Positions 32,472 to 39,646 of a stretch of DNA of 52,021 nt are shown here, in pieces. Within the stretch, counting starts at the first letter, position 1. Each line of letters begins with the position of its first letter. Position numbers and translations under genes: made by a program. The notes beneath the pieces were generated by a model that was not told the origin of the DNA, made no database searches, and worked only from the letters and a program-made list of their open reading frames with translations. The stretch is from Solirubrobacterales bacterium (GTDB taxonomy: Bacteria; Actinomycetota; Thermoleophilia; Solirubrobacterales; 70-9): the NCBI GenBank assembly GCA_017882505.1, contig JADGPJ010000008.1, positions 1 to 52,021 of the forward strand. Reading direction: 5' to 3'.

Positions 32472-32846
32472 ATGACCGTCACGCGCACCGAGGTCGGCGA
32501 ATGCCGCCAGTGCCGTTCCTTCTGCGACAAGATGGTCGAGCCGCGCGGTTGCATCGAGCTTGGTTGCCGCTTCCTCTACAGCTACGTCGACCGCTTCAAC
32601 GGCAACCAGTACGTCGGCTGCATGCAGAAGGTGTTCGGGGCCGAGATCGAGCTCTCGGCGGTGCTCGAGCCCGGCGGCTTCGGCGGCGTCAAGATGACGG
32701 GCGATCCGCTGCCGCACTGCCAGTTTGCGGTCGAGCGGGCCTACGAGGGCAGCGGCGAGTCCTACGACTGCGTCAACCGTCGCTTCTTCGACTGCACCGA
32801 AGAGGGCTCCGAGGGCCTGCGCGCATTCGATCTGCGCGACGTCTGA
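32472..32846 (+). CDS. Cys-rich protein of unknown function
   Basis: 124 aa, soluble, not recognised as a named family. Nine cysteines at 11, 14, 18, 27, 32, 50, 83, 100 and 108. The first group ECRQCRSFCDKM looks like a metal or Fe-S site (C-x2-C-x3-C), followed by GCIELGCRF, GCMQK, HCQFA and DCVNRRFFDC. No signal peptide, so the cysteines are more likely metal ligands than disulfides. It has its own leaderless promoter, and its stop region carries the -35 of the acyl-CoA dehydrogenase promoter. A redox or metal role is inferred from composition only. Confidence 0.7.
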   Translation: MTVTRTEVGECRQCRSFCDKMVEPRGCIELGCRFLYSYVDRFNGNQYVGCMQKVFGAEIELSAVLEPGGFGGVKMTGDPLPHCQFAVERAYEGSGESYDCVNRRFFDCTEEGSEGLRAFDLRDV

Positions 32847-32870
32847 CAACGACACCGTTTCGTGTAATAC
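32843..32870 (+). promoter_or_regulatory. promoter of the acyl-CoA dehydrogenase
   Basis: -35 CTGACA (32843-32848), 16-bp spacer, -10 TAATAC (32865-32870), then 7 nt to ATG 32878. The -35 overlaps the stop codon of the preceding gene. Leaderless type. Confidence 0.6.
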
Positions 32871-32877
32871 TTCCGGC

Positions 32878-34179
32878 ATGTCGGAAGCGACGGCGGTTAC
32901 CGAGGTGGATGCGAACGGAGCTCTGAACGGGACGGCCGGAGACGGTGCCAAGTCCGATCAGAGCGGTCCGACCTTCACGCTCGAGCTCAACCAGGATCAG
33001 AAGGACATTCGCGACTGGGTCCACGGTTTCGCCGAGGGCGTCGTCAGGCCCGCCGCCGCGGAATGGGACGAGCGCGAGGAAACGCCTTGGCCCGTGATTC
33101 AGGAGGCCGCAAAGATCGGCCTCTACAGCTTCGAAGCGATGGGGCAGTTCTGGGCCGACGAGACCGGCCTGACTCTCCCGATCGCCAACGAGGAGCTCTT
33201 TTGGGGGGATGCCGGCATCGGCATGGCGATCATGGGCACCTCGCTCGCGGTCGCCGCAATCTTCGGGCAGGGAACCCCGGAGCAGATGGGTGAGTGGATA
33301 CCGCAGTGCTTCGGCACGCCGGACGATGTCAAGCTCGGTGCCTTCTGCGCCTCCGAGCCCGACGCCGGCTCCGACATCTCGGCGATCCGCACCACCGCCA
33401 AGTACGACGAGGCCGGCGAGGAGTGGGTGATCAACGGCCAGAAGGCTTGGGCGACCAACGGCGGCATCGCCAACGTCCATGTCGTGATCGCCTCGGTCGA
33501 TCGCGAGCTCGGTTCGCGCGGCCACGCCGCCTTCGTGATCCCGCCGGGGACCAAGGGCTGCGAACAGGGCGCCAAGGTCAAGAAGCACGGCCTGCGCGCC
33601 TCTCACACCGCCGACGTTCATCTCGACGACTGCCGCATCCCCGGCTCCTGCCTGCTGGGCGGCAAAGAGAAGCTCGACGAGCGCCTGGCGAGGGTCCGCG
33701 AGGGCAAGAAGTCGAAATCCCAGGCGGCGATGCAGACCTTCGAGGCGAGCAGGCCGACGGTCGGCGCCCAGGCGCTCGGCATCGCCCGCGCCGCCTACGA
33801 GTACGCGCTCGAGTACGCCAAGGAGCGCGAGCAGTTCGGCCGCGCGATCATCGAGAACCAGTCGATCGCCTTCACCCTGGCTGACATGAAGCTGGAGATC
33901 GACGCCGCTCGGCTGCTGGTCTGGCGGGCGGCATGGATGGGGCGGACCGGGCGGACCTTCGAAAACGCCGAGGGCTCGATGTCGAAGCTGAAGGCCGGCG
34001 AGGTCGCGGTTTGGGCGACCGAGCGGGCGATCCAGATCCTCGGCGGCAACGGCTACACCCGCGAGTTCCCGGTCGAGCGGATGCACCGCGACTCGAAGAT
34101 CTACACGATCTTCGAGGGCACCTCAGAGATCCAGCGCCTGGTCATCTCCCGCGCGATCTCCGGCGTCCACGTCAAATAA
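32878..34179 (+). CDS. acyl-CoA dehydrogenase
   Basis: FAD enzyme that forms the trans-2 double bond in acyl-CoA, passing electrons to ETF; cytoplasmic. 433 aa. A polar N-terminal lead (about 1-38, GALNGTAGDGAKSDQSGP) precedes the helical domain. FAD/substrate region GAFCASEPDAGSDISAIRTT, beta region with NGQKAWATNGGIA, C-terminal ILGGNGYTREFPVERMHRDS and IFEGTSEIQRLVISR with the catalytic Glu. An insertion rich in Lys/Arg (EKLDERLARVREGKKSKSQ, about 275-293) is unusual for small members and could mark an ACAD10/fadE-type branch. Substrate length unknown. Single gene with its own promoter. Confidence 0.9.
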   Translation: MSEATAVTEVDANGALNGTAGDGAKSDQSGPTFTLELNQDQKDIRDWVHGFAEGVVRPAAAEWDEREETPWPVIQEAAKIGLYSFEAMGQFWADETGLTLPIANEELFWGDAGIGMAIMGTSLAVAAIFGQGTPEQMGEWIPQCFGTPDDVKLGAFCASEPDAGSDISAIRTTAKYDEAGEEWVINGQKAWATNGGIANVHVVIASVDRELGSRGHAAFVIPPGTKGCEQGAKVKKHGLRASHTADVHLDDCRIPGSCLLGGKEKLDERLARVREGKKSKSQAAMQTFEASRPTVGAQALGIARAAYEYALEYAKEREQFGRAIIENQSIAFTLADMKLEIDAARLLVWRAAWMGRTGRTFENAEGSMSKLKAGEVAVWATERAIQILGGNGYTREFPVERMHRDSKIYTIFEGTSEIQRLVISRAISGVHVK

Positions 34180-34202
34180 GCGAATTTACGGCGGGAGAGC
34201 GA

Positions 34203-34226
34203 GGATCGGCCTTGTGGCCGGTCCTT
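34203..34226 (+). terminator. candidate terminator after the acyl-CoA dehydrogenase
   Basis: GGATCGGCC (34203-34211), loop TTGT, GGCCGGTCC (34216-34224), then TTGT. Nine pairs with one G-U, but a poor U tract. A second palindrome CCGGCC-GA-GGCCGG follows nearby. Confidence 0.5.
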
Positions 34227-34301
34227 GTCGCCTGCTTGGGGCGGGGCCGGCCGAGGCCGGGAGCTTCCGCGGGACGGTGGCGGGAGAGGGCGTCGACGTC
34301 A

Positions 34302-35165
34302 CTAGCCCTGGCGGCGTTTGAGGCCTTCGCGGCGGAGTTTCTTGGCGAGAGTGACTTCCTTCTCGTCTGAGCCCTTCTTGTCCGGGCCGGGGGTCTCGAG
34401 GGTGGCGGGGAGGCCCTCGAAGCGAGGCTCCGAGAGGAAGGCGGAGAGGCCCTTCTTGCCCATCTCGCCCTTGCCGACGTTGGCGTGGCGGTCGCGGCAG
34501 GAGCCGAGGGGGGCGGCGGCGTCGTTGACGTGGATGCAGCCGAGCCGGTCGAGGCCGACCTTCTGCTCGGCTTCGTCGAGGACGGCGCTGAGGTGCGCTT
34601 CGTCGGTGATGTCGTAGCCCTGGACGAACATATGGCAGGAGTCGAGGCAGAGACCGAGGCGCTTGCCCGAGCCGGCGAGCTCGATCAGGTCGGCGGTCTG
34701 GTCGAAGTCCCGCCCCAGCAGCCCTTTGTGGCCCGCGGTCTGCTCGAGCAGCAGCGGGCAGTGGTCGCTGTCCTTGAGCGCCGCCGCGATCGTCTTCGCC
34801 GCTCGTTTCATCGACGGGTCCAGCGGCTCGCCTTTCTGCGCTCCTGGGTGCAGCACGACTCCGGCGGCGCCGATCGCGTCGCCGATCCGCAGCGCGTGGG
34901 TCAGCGACGCGAGCGACTTCTTTCGCAGCTCGGCGTCTTTGCTGGCGCAGTTGATCAGGTAGACGGCGTGGATCACCACCGCTTCGACCGCGGAGGCCTC
35001 CATCGCCTCGCGGAAGGCGGTGAAGTCCTCCTCGCCGTATTTGGTCGGCCGCCACATGCGCGGGCTCTGGTGGAAGATCTGGATAGATTCGCAACCCCGC
35101 TCCTCGCCGCGCTCGATCGCGTTGGCGAGCCCGCCTGCGGTGGAAACGTGCGCCCCGATCAACAT
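34302..35165 (-). CDS. nfo: endonuclease IV (AP endonuclease)
   Basis: Cuts DNA 5' to abasic sites in base-excision repair; trinuclear zinc TIM barrel. 287 aa. Family blocks: MLIGAHVSTAGGLANAIERG, FHQSPRMW, VVIHAVYLINCAS, VVLHPGAQKGE, LLLEQTAGHKG, GLCLDSCHMFVQGYD, HVNDAAAPLGSCRDRHANVG and the terminal LETPGPDKKGSDEKE. The ATG at 35165 is the family start. It shares CATG (35163-35166) with the gltX start on the other strand. The C-terminal basic tail KKLRREGLKRRQG is slightly extended. Confidence 0.95.
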   Translation of the reverse strand: MLIGAHVSTAGGLANAIERGEERGCESIQIFHQSPRMWRPTKYGEEDFTAFREAMEASAVEAVVIHAVYLINCASKDAELRKKSLASLTHALRIGDAIGAAGVVLHPGAQKGEPLDPSMKRAAKTIAAALKDSDHCPLLLEQTAGHKGLLGRDFDQTADLIELAGSGKRLGLCLDSCHMFVQGYDITDEAHLSAVLDEAEQKVGLDRLGCIHVNDAAAPLGSCRDRHANVGKGEMGKKGLSAFLSEPRFEGLPATLETPGPDKKGSDEKEVTLAKKLRREGLKRRQG

Positions 35166-36543
35166 GACTAGCGAAAACCCCCGTCTCAGATTTGCCCCCT
35201 CGCCGACCGGTGCGCTGCACATCGGCGGAGCGAGGACGGCACTCTACAACTGGCTCGCGGCGCGGCACGAGGGCGGCAAGCTGGTGCTGCGGATCGAGGA
35301 CACCGACCGCGAGCGCTCGATCGCGGAGAACGTCGAGCAGATCCTCGACGCGATGCGCTGGCTCGAGCTCGACTGGGACGAGGGCCCGATCTCCCAGGCC
35401 GGCAGGGCGGACAGCCACGCCGCGGCCCTGGGGCGGCTGCTCGAGTCCGGCGCCGCCTACCGCGACGCCGCCACGGCCAAGGACGTCGAGGCCTGGAAGG
35501 CCGAGCACGGGACCCGGCGTGGCTACCGCGGCACCCCGACCGAGGAGCCCGGAGCGGCGGTGCGGCTGCGGGTGCCCGACTCGGGCGAGACCGTGGTCGA
35601 GGATCTGATCCGCGGTCCGGTCTCCTTTCCCAACACGAGCTACGACGACTTCGTCATCGCCCGCGGCGATGGCACCGTCCTCTACAACTTCGCGGTCGCG
35701 ATCGACGACGCCGAGATGGGGATCACCGACGTCGTCCGCGGCGACGACCACCTCTCCAACACCCCCAAGCAGCTGCTGGTCCTCGCCGCCCTCGGCCACG
35801 AGGCGCCGCGCTACGCCCACCTGCCGCTGCTGCACGGGCCCGACGGTAAGAAGCTCTCCAAGCGCCACGGCGCCGCCTCCGTCCAGGAGCTGCGCGACTC
35901 CGGCTACCTACCGGCGGCCGTCCGCAACTACCTGGCGCTGCTCGGCTGGGGCACCGACGACGACACGACGCTGATGCCGACCGAGGAGCTGGTCAGGCGC
36001 TTCCGGGTCGCCGACGTCGGCAAATCGGCGGCGATCTTCGACGAGCGCAAGCTGCGCTGGCTGAACGGCCGCTTCATGCGCGAGATGCCGCTGGACGAGT
36101 ACACGGCGGCGGTCGCCCGCCATCTCGGTCGCGAGTCCGACGCGCGGCTGCGCGCCGCCTGTGAGATCGCCCAGGAGAAAGCGCAGACGCTGGATGAGGT
36201 CTGGCCGCTGATCCGCTTCCTCTTCGAGCCGCCGGTCGACGACGAGAAAGCCTGGGCGAAGGTGATGAAAGCGGACACGGGGGCTCTCCTCGCGGCCGCG
36301 GCAGAGGCGCTGGCGGCGGTGGAGCCCTTCGATCCCGCCTCGATCGAGTCCGGGTTGGCGCCCCTGCTGGAGCGCTTCGAGATCAAGCCAGGCAGGCTCT
36401 ACCAGCCGATCAGGGTCGCGATCACCGGCAGCTCGGTCTCGCCGGGGATCTTCGAGTCCCTCTCCGTTTTGGGCCGTGAGCCGGCCCTGGACAGGATTTC
36501 GACCGCCGTGGAGCGCCTTTCGGCCTCATCTGCGGACGGATAG
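35164..36543 (+). CDS. gltX: glutamate--tRNA ligase
   Basis: Charges tRNA-Glu, and probably tRNA-Gln, with glutamate. 459 aa. HIGH-type motif APSPTGALHIGGARTALYNW at about 11-30, the RIEDTDRERS block, and KMSKS-type KKLSKRHGA near residue 237. The ATG at 35164 is the only usable start before the first motif and overlaps the nfo start codon on the opposite strand. Because gatCAB is in the same window, a non-discriminating enzyme that makes Glu-tRNA-Gln is likely; no glnS was seen here. Its promoter must lie inside nfo. Confidence 0.95.
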   Translation: MTSENPRLRFAPSPTGALHIGGARTALYNWLAARHEGGKLVLRIEDTDRERSIAENVEQILDAMRWLELDWDEGPISQAGRADSHAAALGRLLESGAAYRDAATAKDVEAWKAEHGTRRGYRGTPTEEPGAAVRLRVPDSGETVVEDLIRGPVSFPNTSYDDFVIARGDGTVLYNFAVAIDDAEMGITDVVRGDDHLSNTPKQLLVLAALGHEAPRYAHLPLLHGPDGKKLSKRHGAASVQELRDSGYLPAAVRNYLALLGWGTDDDTTLMPTEELVRRFRVADVGKSAAIFDERKLRWLNGRFMREMPLDEYTAAVARHLGRESDARLRAACEIAQEKAQTLDEVWPLIRFLFEPPVDDEKAWAKVMKADTGALLAAAAEALAAVEPFDPASIESGLAPLLERFEIKPGRLYQPIRVAITGSSVSPGIFESLSVLGREPALDRISTAVERLSASSADG

Positions 36544-36615
36544 GCGAACCCGGCCCACGTCGCGAAAGTACATTCGGCTAAACCAAACGTCCCTAACTGC
36601 CGATGAGTTGTGCCA

Positions 36616-37707
36616 ATGGCACCAACGTCCACTCAGCAGGGCAACGCCAAGGTCGGGACGCATAACGCTCCGGCGAAAGCCGGCGGCCGCGGGGCGCCCG
36701 CTCCGGGCAGCAGGCTGGCCGAAGCATTCGAGGCCGTAGAGCGCTTTCCGGTCCTGATCGAGTCGCGAGAGCGAGTGATCGCCGCCGCGACCGCCGAGAC
36801 GGCACGAATCGGCGAACTGGTTGAAGCCGTCGAGGCCGACGTCGCCCTGACCATCTCAGTGCTTCGCTTCGCCAATCGCAGCGGCCTCGTCGCCGGCGGC
36901 GTGGGGGGGATCCCCGATGCGGTCGACGTGCTCAAGCCCTCCGGTGTCCTGGCGATCGCCGGTACCGCCCCGAGCTTTGACTTCTTCGAATCCAACGGCG
37001 GTTGGGAGCTCAAACCCGAGCGCTTCCGCGTCCACGCCCTCGCCACCCAGCGCGCAGCCAGCCAGATCGGCCGCGCCATCGGCTGGGTCGAACGCGACGA
37101 GCTCGCGGTCGCGGCGCTCCTTCACGACGTCGGCAGGCTCGTGATCTCGCGCCTGCACCCGGGCTACAAGGTCTATTTCGACGCGATCTCCCGCACCCCC
37201 GAGCAGCGTCTGCGCGACGAACGTGAGCAGCTCGGCATCGACCACCCGCTGGTCGGTGGCGTGCTGGCCCGGCGCTGGAATCTGCCGCAGCGGATCGCGG
37301 TCGCGATCGAGCGCCACCACGCCGACGAGTCCGACGGTCTCGCCGCTCTCGTAGCCACCGCCGACATGGTCGCCCACTACTCCCAGGGCGAGGCGATCTC
37401 GCCGGACCGGCTGCACGCCAGTGCCGAGCGCTGCGGACTCAGCCCGGTCGCCCTCCGCGATCTTCTCTACGAGCTGCCGCTACCCCACCAGGAATCGTCT
37501 CGGATCAGCGAGCCGTGCCCGCTCTCGGCGCGCGAGCTCGACGTCCTCCGCCACCTCTCCGAGGGCATGGTCTACAAGCAGATCGCCGGCGAGATGCACC
37601 TCTCGGTCTCGACCATCCGCACCCACCTTCACAACGTCTACGGCAAGATCGGCGCCGTCGACCGCGCCCAGGCGGTTCTCACCGCCCGCGACCGCGGCTG
37701 GATCTAG
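36616..37707 (+). CDS. HDOD domain protein with C-terminal LuxR-type HTH
   Basis: Probable signalling regulator, 363 aa. A polar N-terminus (about 1-30) is followed by an HDOD domain (about 35-270; LHDVGRLVISRL and AIERHHADE are the HD-like parts) and a C-terminal GerE/LuxR DNA-binding domain (about 300-360; LSARELDVLRHLSEGMVYKQ, STIRTHLHNVYGKIG). HDOD with a LuxR output is uncommon; the HDOD ligand is unknown. The start is ATG 36616 or GTG 36610; no Shine-Dalgarno is seen. Its stop overlaps the stop of a convergent LuxR-type response regulator (37704-37707), so two HTH regulators face each other. Confidence 0.85.
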   Translation: MAPTSTQQGNAKVGTHNAPAKAGGRGAPAPGSRLAEAFEAVERFPVLIESRERVIAAATAETARIGELVEAVEADVALTISVLRFANRSGLVAGGVGGIPDAVDVLKPSGVLAIAGTAPSFDFFESNGGWELKPERFRVHALATQRAASQIGRAIGWVERDELAVAALLHDVGRLVISRLHPGYKVYFDAISRTPEQRLRDEREQLGIDHPLVGGVLARRWNLPQRIAVAIERHHADESDGLAALVATADMVAHYSQGEAISPDRLHASAERCGLSPVALRDLLYELPLPHQESSRISEPCPLSARELDVLRHLSEGMVYKQIAGEMHLSVSTIRTHLHNVYGKIGAVDRAQAVLTARDRGWI

Positions 37708-38300
37708 TCGACCAGACACTCGCGCAGGGCGATCGCCACTGCGTGGGTGCGGTTCTTGGCGCCGAGGCGGGCGATCGCGTTCTTCATGTGCGTCTTCACC
37801 GTCTCTTCGCTGAGATCGAGTTCGCGCGCCGCCACCGTCGTCGACTCGCCGTTGGCGAGCAGCTGCAGGATCTGGCGCTGGCGCTGGGTCAGCTTCCCGC
37901 GGCTTCCTTTCGGCGGCACCGCCGGGTCGACGAAGGTCTCCTGGGCGGCGGCGGCGTCGACCGCCTGACGCAGCTCCGCGGTGCCGGCGGTGCGGGCGAC
38001 GTAGGCGCTGGCGCCGGCCTGCAGCGCGGCGTTGGCGGTGTGGCGCTCGGGTCGCTCGCCGTGGGCGACGATGCCGATCGAGGCCGAGGTGCTGCGCAGG
38101 GCGCGGATCGCCTCCGGGCCGCTGATCGAGGCCTCGGTGCCGATCTGCCGCCGGCGCATGTCGACGATCGCGACATCGAAGTCGCCGATGTCGCGAACCA
38201 GGTCGAGAGCCTCCTCGCGACTCGAGGACTCGTGGACCTCGAAGCGGTCGCCGAGAACCTCGCGAACCCCCAACCGGACGAGAGGGTGATCGTCGATCAC
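37704..38300 (-). CDS. LuxR-family response regulator with atypical receiver
   Basis: Receiver domain (about 1-118) plus LuxR HTH (about 135-198; LTQRQRQILQLLANGESTTV, ETVKTHMKNAIARLG). The phospho-acceptor region AIVDMRRR keeps Asp, but the usual Lys in GYVLK is replaced (AYVARTAG), and the Ser/Thr switch position reads IVAHGE. Phosphorylation control may thus be lost or altered. The GTG at 38300 cuts into the first strand (LVIDDHPLV); the frame is open upstream to a TGA at 38339-38337, with CTG 38324 the only other start. A well-placed -10 and ATG (38381) lie beyond that stop; see the leader ORF. No histidine kinase is adjacent. Confidence 0.8.
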   Translation of the reverse strand: MIDDHPLVRLGVREVLGDRFEVHESSSREEALDLVRDIGDFDVAIVDMRRRQIGTEASISGPEAIRALRSTSASIGIVAHGERPERHTANAALQAGASAYVARTAGTAELRQAVDAAAAQETFVDPAVPPKGSRGKLTQRQRQILQLLANGESTTVAARELDLSEETVKTHMKNAIARLGAKNRTHAVAIALRECLVD

Positions 38301-38336
38301 AAGGCAGTTTGCGCGTTCGCTCAGGACTGCTTCCGA

Positions 38337-38381
38337 TCACTCGTCGCGGGCTCTGGCGCCAGGTGCTTCCCCGCGCCCCAT
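38337..38381 (-). CDS. candidate leaderless leader ORF before the response regulator
   Basis: ATG 38381 is 8 nt after the -10 TAGGAT (38395-38390). The frame reads MGRGEAPGARARDE and stops at TGA 38339-38337. It is in the same frame as the response regulator, so it is either a leader peptide, or the true N-terminus interrupted by a nonsense codon (or sequence error). Confidence 0.35.
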   Translation of the reverse strand: MGRGEAPGARARDE

Positions 38382-38389
38382 CGATTCCG

Positions 38390-38422
38390 ATCCTAGCCCA
38401 GGCCGCGAGCGTGCGGTAGAAA
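38390..38422. promoter_or_regulatory. divergent promoters of response regulator and Rrf2 gene
   Basis: Outward-facing -10 boxes: TAGGAT (minus strand, 38395-38390) and TAGAAA (plus strand, 38417-38422), 21 bp apart. Each -35 region would fall on the other promoter's -10, so the two are likely to compete. Confidence 0.4.
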
Positions 38423-38428
38423 GTCGTT

Positions 38429-38827
38429 GTGATCTCGATTACGTCCAAGTCTCGCTACGCCGTCGTCGCCCTCGCCGAGCTCGCCCGCTCCGGGGATCGG
38501 CCGGTTCCGATCAAGGAGCTGGCCGAGCGCCGGGACATCCCGGAGCAGTTCCTCGAGCAGCTCTTCTCGACCCTGCGTCGGGCCGGATTGCTGACCAGCC
38601 ACCGCGGAATGCGCGGCGGCTACACGCTCTCGAGGGCGCCGGAAGAGATCACCGTGCTCGAGGTGGTCCAGGCCCTCGACGGCAAAATCGGCCAGGAGGC
38701 CGACGAGGCCGGCGGGATCTGGGCCGAGGGCGTCACCGCCCTGCGCAAGGTCTTCGGCCAGACGACGATCGCCGAAGTCGCCAGGCGCGAGGCGGAAGAG
38801 GCGGGCAGTGGCATGTACTTCATCTAG
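38429..38827 (+). CDS. Rrf2-family regulator, CymR-like
   Basis: Winged-helix repressor, 132 aa. It starts ISITSKSRYAVVALAELA, with IKELAERRDIPEQFLEQLFS as the HTH and RGGYTLSRAPEEITVLEVVQ as wing and dimer helix, all typical of Rrf2. The three cysteines that hold the Fe-S cluster in IscR are absent; there is no Cys at all. That matches the CymR branch, which controls cysteine synthesis in Firmicutes and works with CysK. cysK-cysE lie 0.8 kb downstream, which supports such a role by context. The GTG at 38429 follows -10 TAGAAA by 6 nt. Not certain: NsrR-type members are excluded only by the missing Cys. Confidence 0.85.
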   Translation: MISITSKSRYAVVALAELARSGDRPVPIKELAERRDIPEQFLEQLFSTLRRAGLLTSHRGMRGGYTLSRAPEEITVLEVVQALDGKIGQEADEAGGIWAEGVTALRKVFGQTTIAEVARREAEEAGSGMYFI

Positions 38828-38973
38828 CGACCGTCGCTGTCGGGTGGCCGATGGAGCCAGGGGGACTTTCGGTTCTAGCAGGGCGGCGGCACGGGGACGG
38901 TCGGTCCTGAACTTTGGACCTGGCAGCCTCGTAGTCCAGGCAAGCCAAGAAACCGATGAAAGGGAGACAACTC
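38828..38973. other. intergenic region before the DUF5666-like gene
   Basis: 146 bp. Holds a small hairpin GGTCC-TGAACTTT-GGACC and, at its end, AAGGGAG about 8 nt before ATG 38974. No further gene seen. Confidence 0.3.
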
Positions 38974-39351
38974 ATGGCTCGCAACAAAGGTGTCCCGGCC
39001 CTGCTGGCGATAGCGGTGCTCGCGGGAGCATTGATGCTCGGCGTGCTCGCAACGCAAGCGCAGGCGGCCCTCATACATCTCGATGGGACGATTCTGTCGA
39101 AGGACGTCGGCGCGAAGACCTTTCGGATCAGTACCCAGAGCGGAAAACAGGTCCGCGTCAAGGTCAACGCGAGTACCGTGTTCCAGCGCATCACCGGGGG
39201 GTTCGGTGGCCTGCGGAAAGGGATGCGGGTCGAGGTCGAAGCCAAGCAGACCAGCAGTGGGCTGCTCGCCAAGCACGTTGAGCCCAAGGAAAGCGGTGGC
39301 GGCGGCGGTGGTGGTGGCGGCGGTGGCAATGACGGCCCGAACCACGGCTGA
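38974..39351 (+). CDS. secreted DUF5666-like protein
   Basis: 125 aa. Signal peptide (about 1-31, LLAIAVLAGALMLGVLATQA with AQA-A site). The mature part (about 32-100) is a small beta-barrel: HLDGTILSKDVGAKTFRIST, KQVRVKVNASTVFQR, GLRKGMRVEVEAKQT, the pattern of DUF5666. It ends in eleven glycines and NDGPNHG. ATG 38974 has a proper ribosome site (AAGGGAG), while the in-frame ATG 38956 does not. Function unknown; the domain resembles OB-type binding modules. It separates the Rrf2 regulator from cysK. Confidence 0.75.
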   Translation: MARNKGVPALLAIAVLAGALMLGVLATQAQAALIHLDGTILSKDVGAKTFRISTQSGKQVRVKVNASTVFQRITGGFGGLRKGMRVEVEAKQTSSGLLAKHVEPKESGGGGGGGGGGGNDGPNHG

Positions 39352-39377
39352 GCCCTCCATCTAGGGCGATTCTGGGC

Positions 39378-39602
39378 GAGACCGAGGCCCGGACGGTCAC
39401 GGAGCGGCTGCTGCTGCGCCCGCCCACGGCGGCGGACGACGCCGCGTACCTCGGGCTCTTCCTCCGTGAGGAGGTGGGGGAGTGGCTGCGACCGCAGCCG
39501 CTCCCTCCGCTCACGGTCGCGGGCGTGCGGGAGATGTTGAGCGAGGACATCCGCCTCTGGGGCGAACTCGGCTTCGGCCGCGGCCGGCGGAAACTGGCCT
39601 AG
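39378..39602 (+). pseudogene. truncated GNAT (RimJ-type) remnant
   Basis: The frame reads ERLLLRPPTAADDAAYLGLF and LREEVGEWLRP, the typical N-terminus of RimJ/RimL acetyltransferases, which are about 170-190 aa. It ends after about 75 codons at TAG 39600-39602, before the acetyl-CoA motif, and has no usual start codon. The region is probably a decayed gene. Its stop codon forms part of the -10 box for cysK. Confidence 0.55.
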
Positions 39603-39605
39603 AGT
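39600..39605 (+). promoter_or_regulatory. -10 box TAGAGT upstream of cysK
   Basis: TAGAGT, 8 nt before the ATG (39614) of a short leader ORF that overlaps the cysK start. Confidence 0.5.
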
Positions 39606-39613
39606 GCCGAGCC

Positions 39614-39646
39614 ATGCTTTCTCGAGACAGCGGCCAGCGGCGATGA
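39614..39646 (+). CDS. candidate leaderless leader peptide of cysK
   Basis: Ten codons reading [10 protein letters not shown], stop TGA (39644-39646) overlapping the cysK ATG (39643-39645) as ATGA. Its ATG is 8 nt after a -10 box and would be the first codon of the transcript. Could couple cysK translation to the 5' end. No Cys codon, so classic cysteine attenuation is not indicated. Confidence 0.4.
   Translation: MLSRDSGQRR

Noticed and set aside
39290-39340. Gly run as a sequencing artefact
   Set aside because: Codons vary (GGC, GGT) and the frame ends cleanly with NDGPNHG and a stop, so it is a real low-complexity tail.
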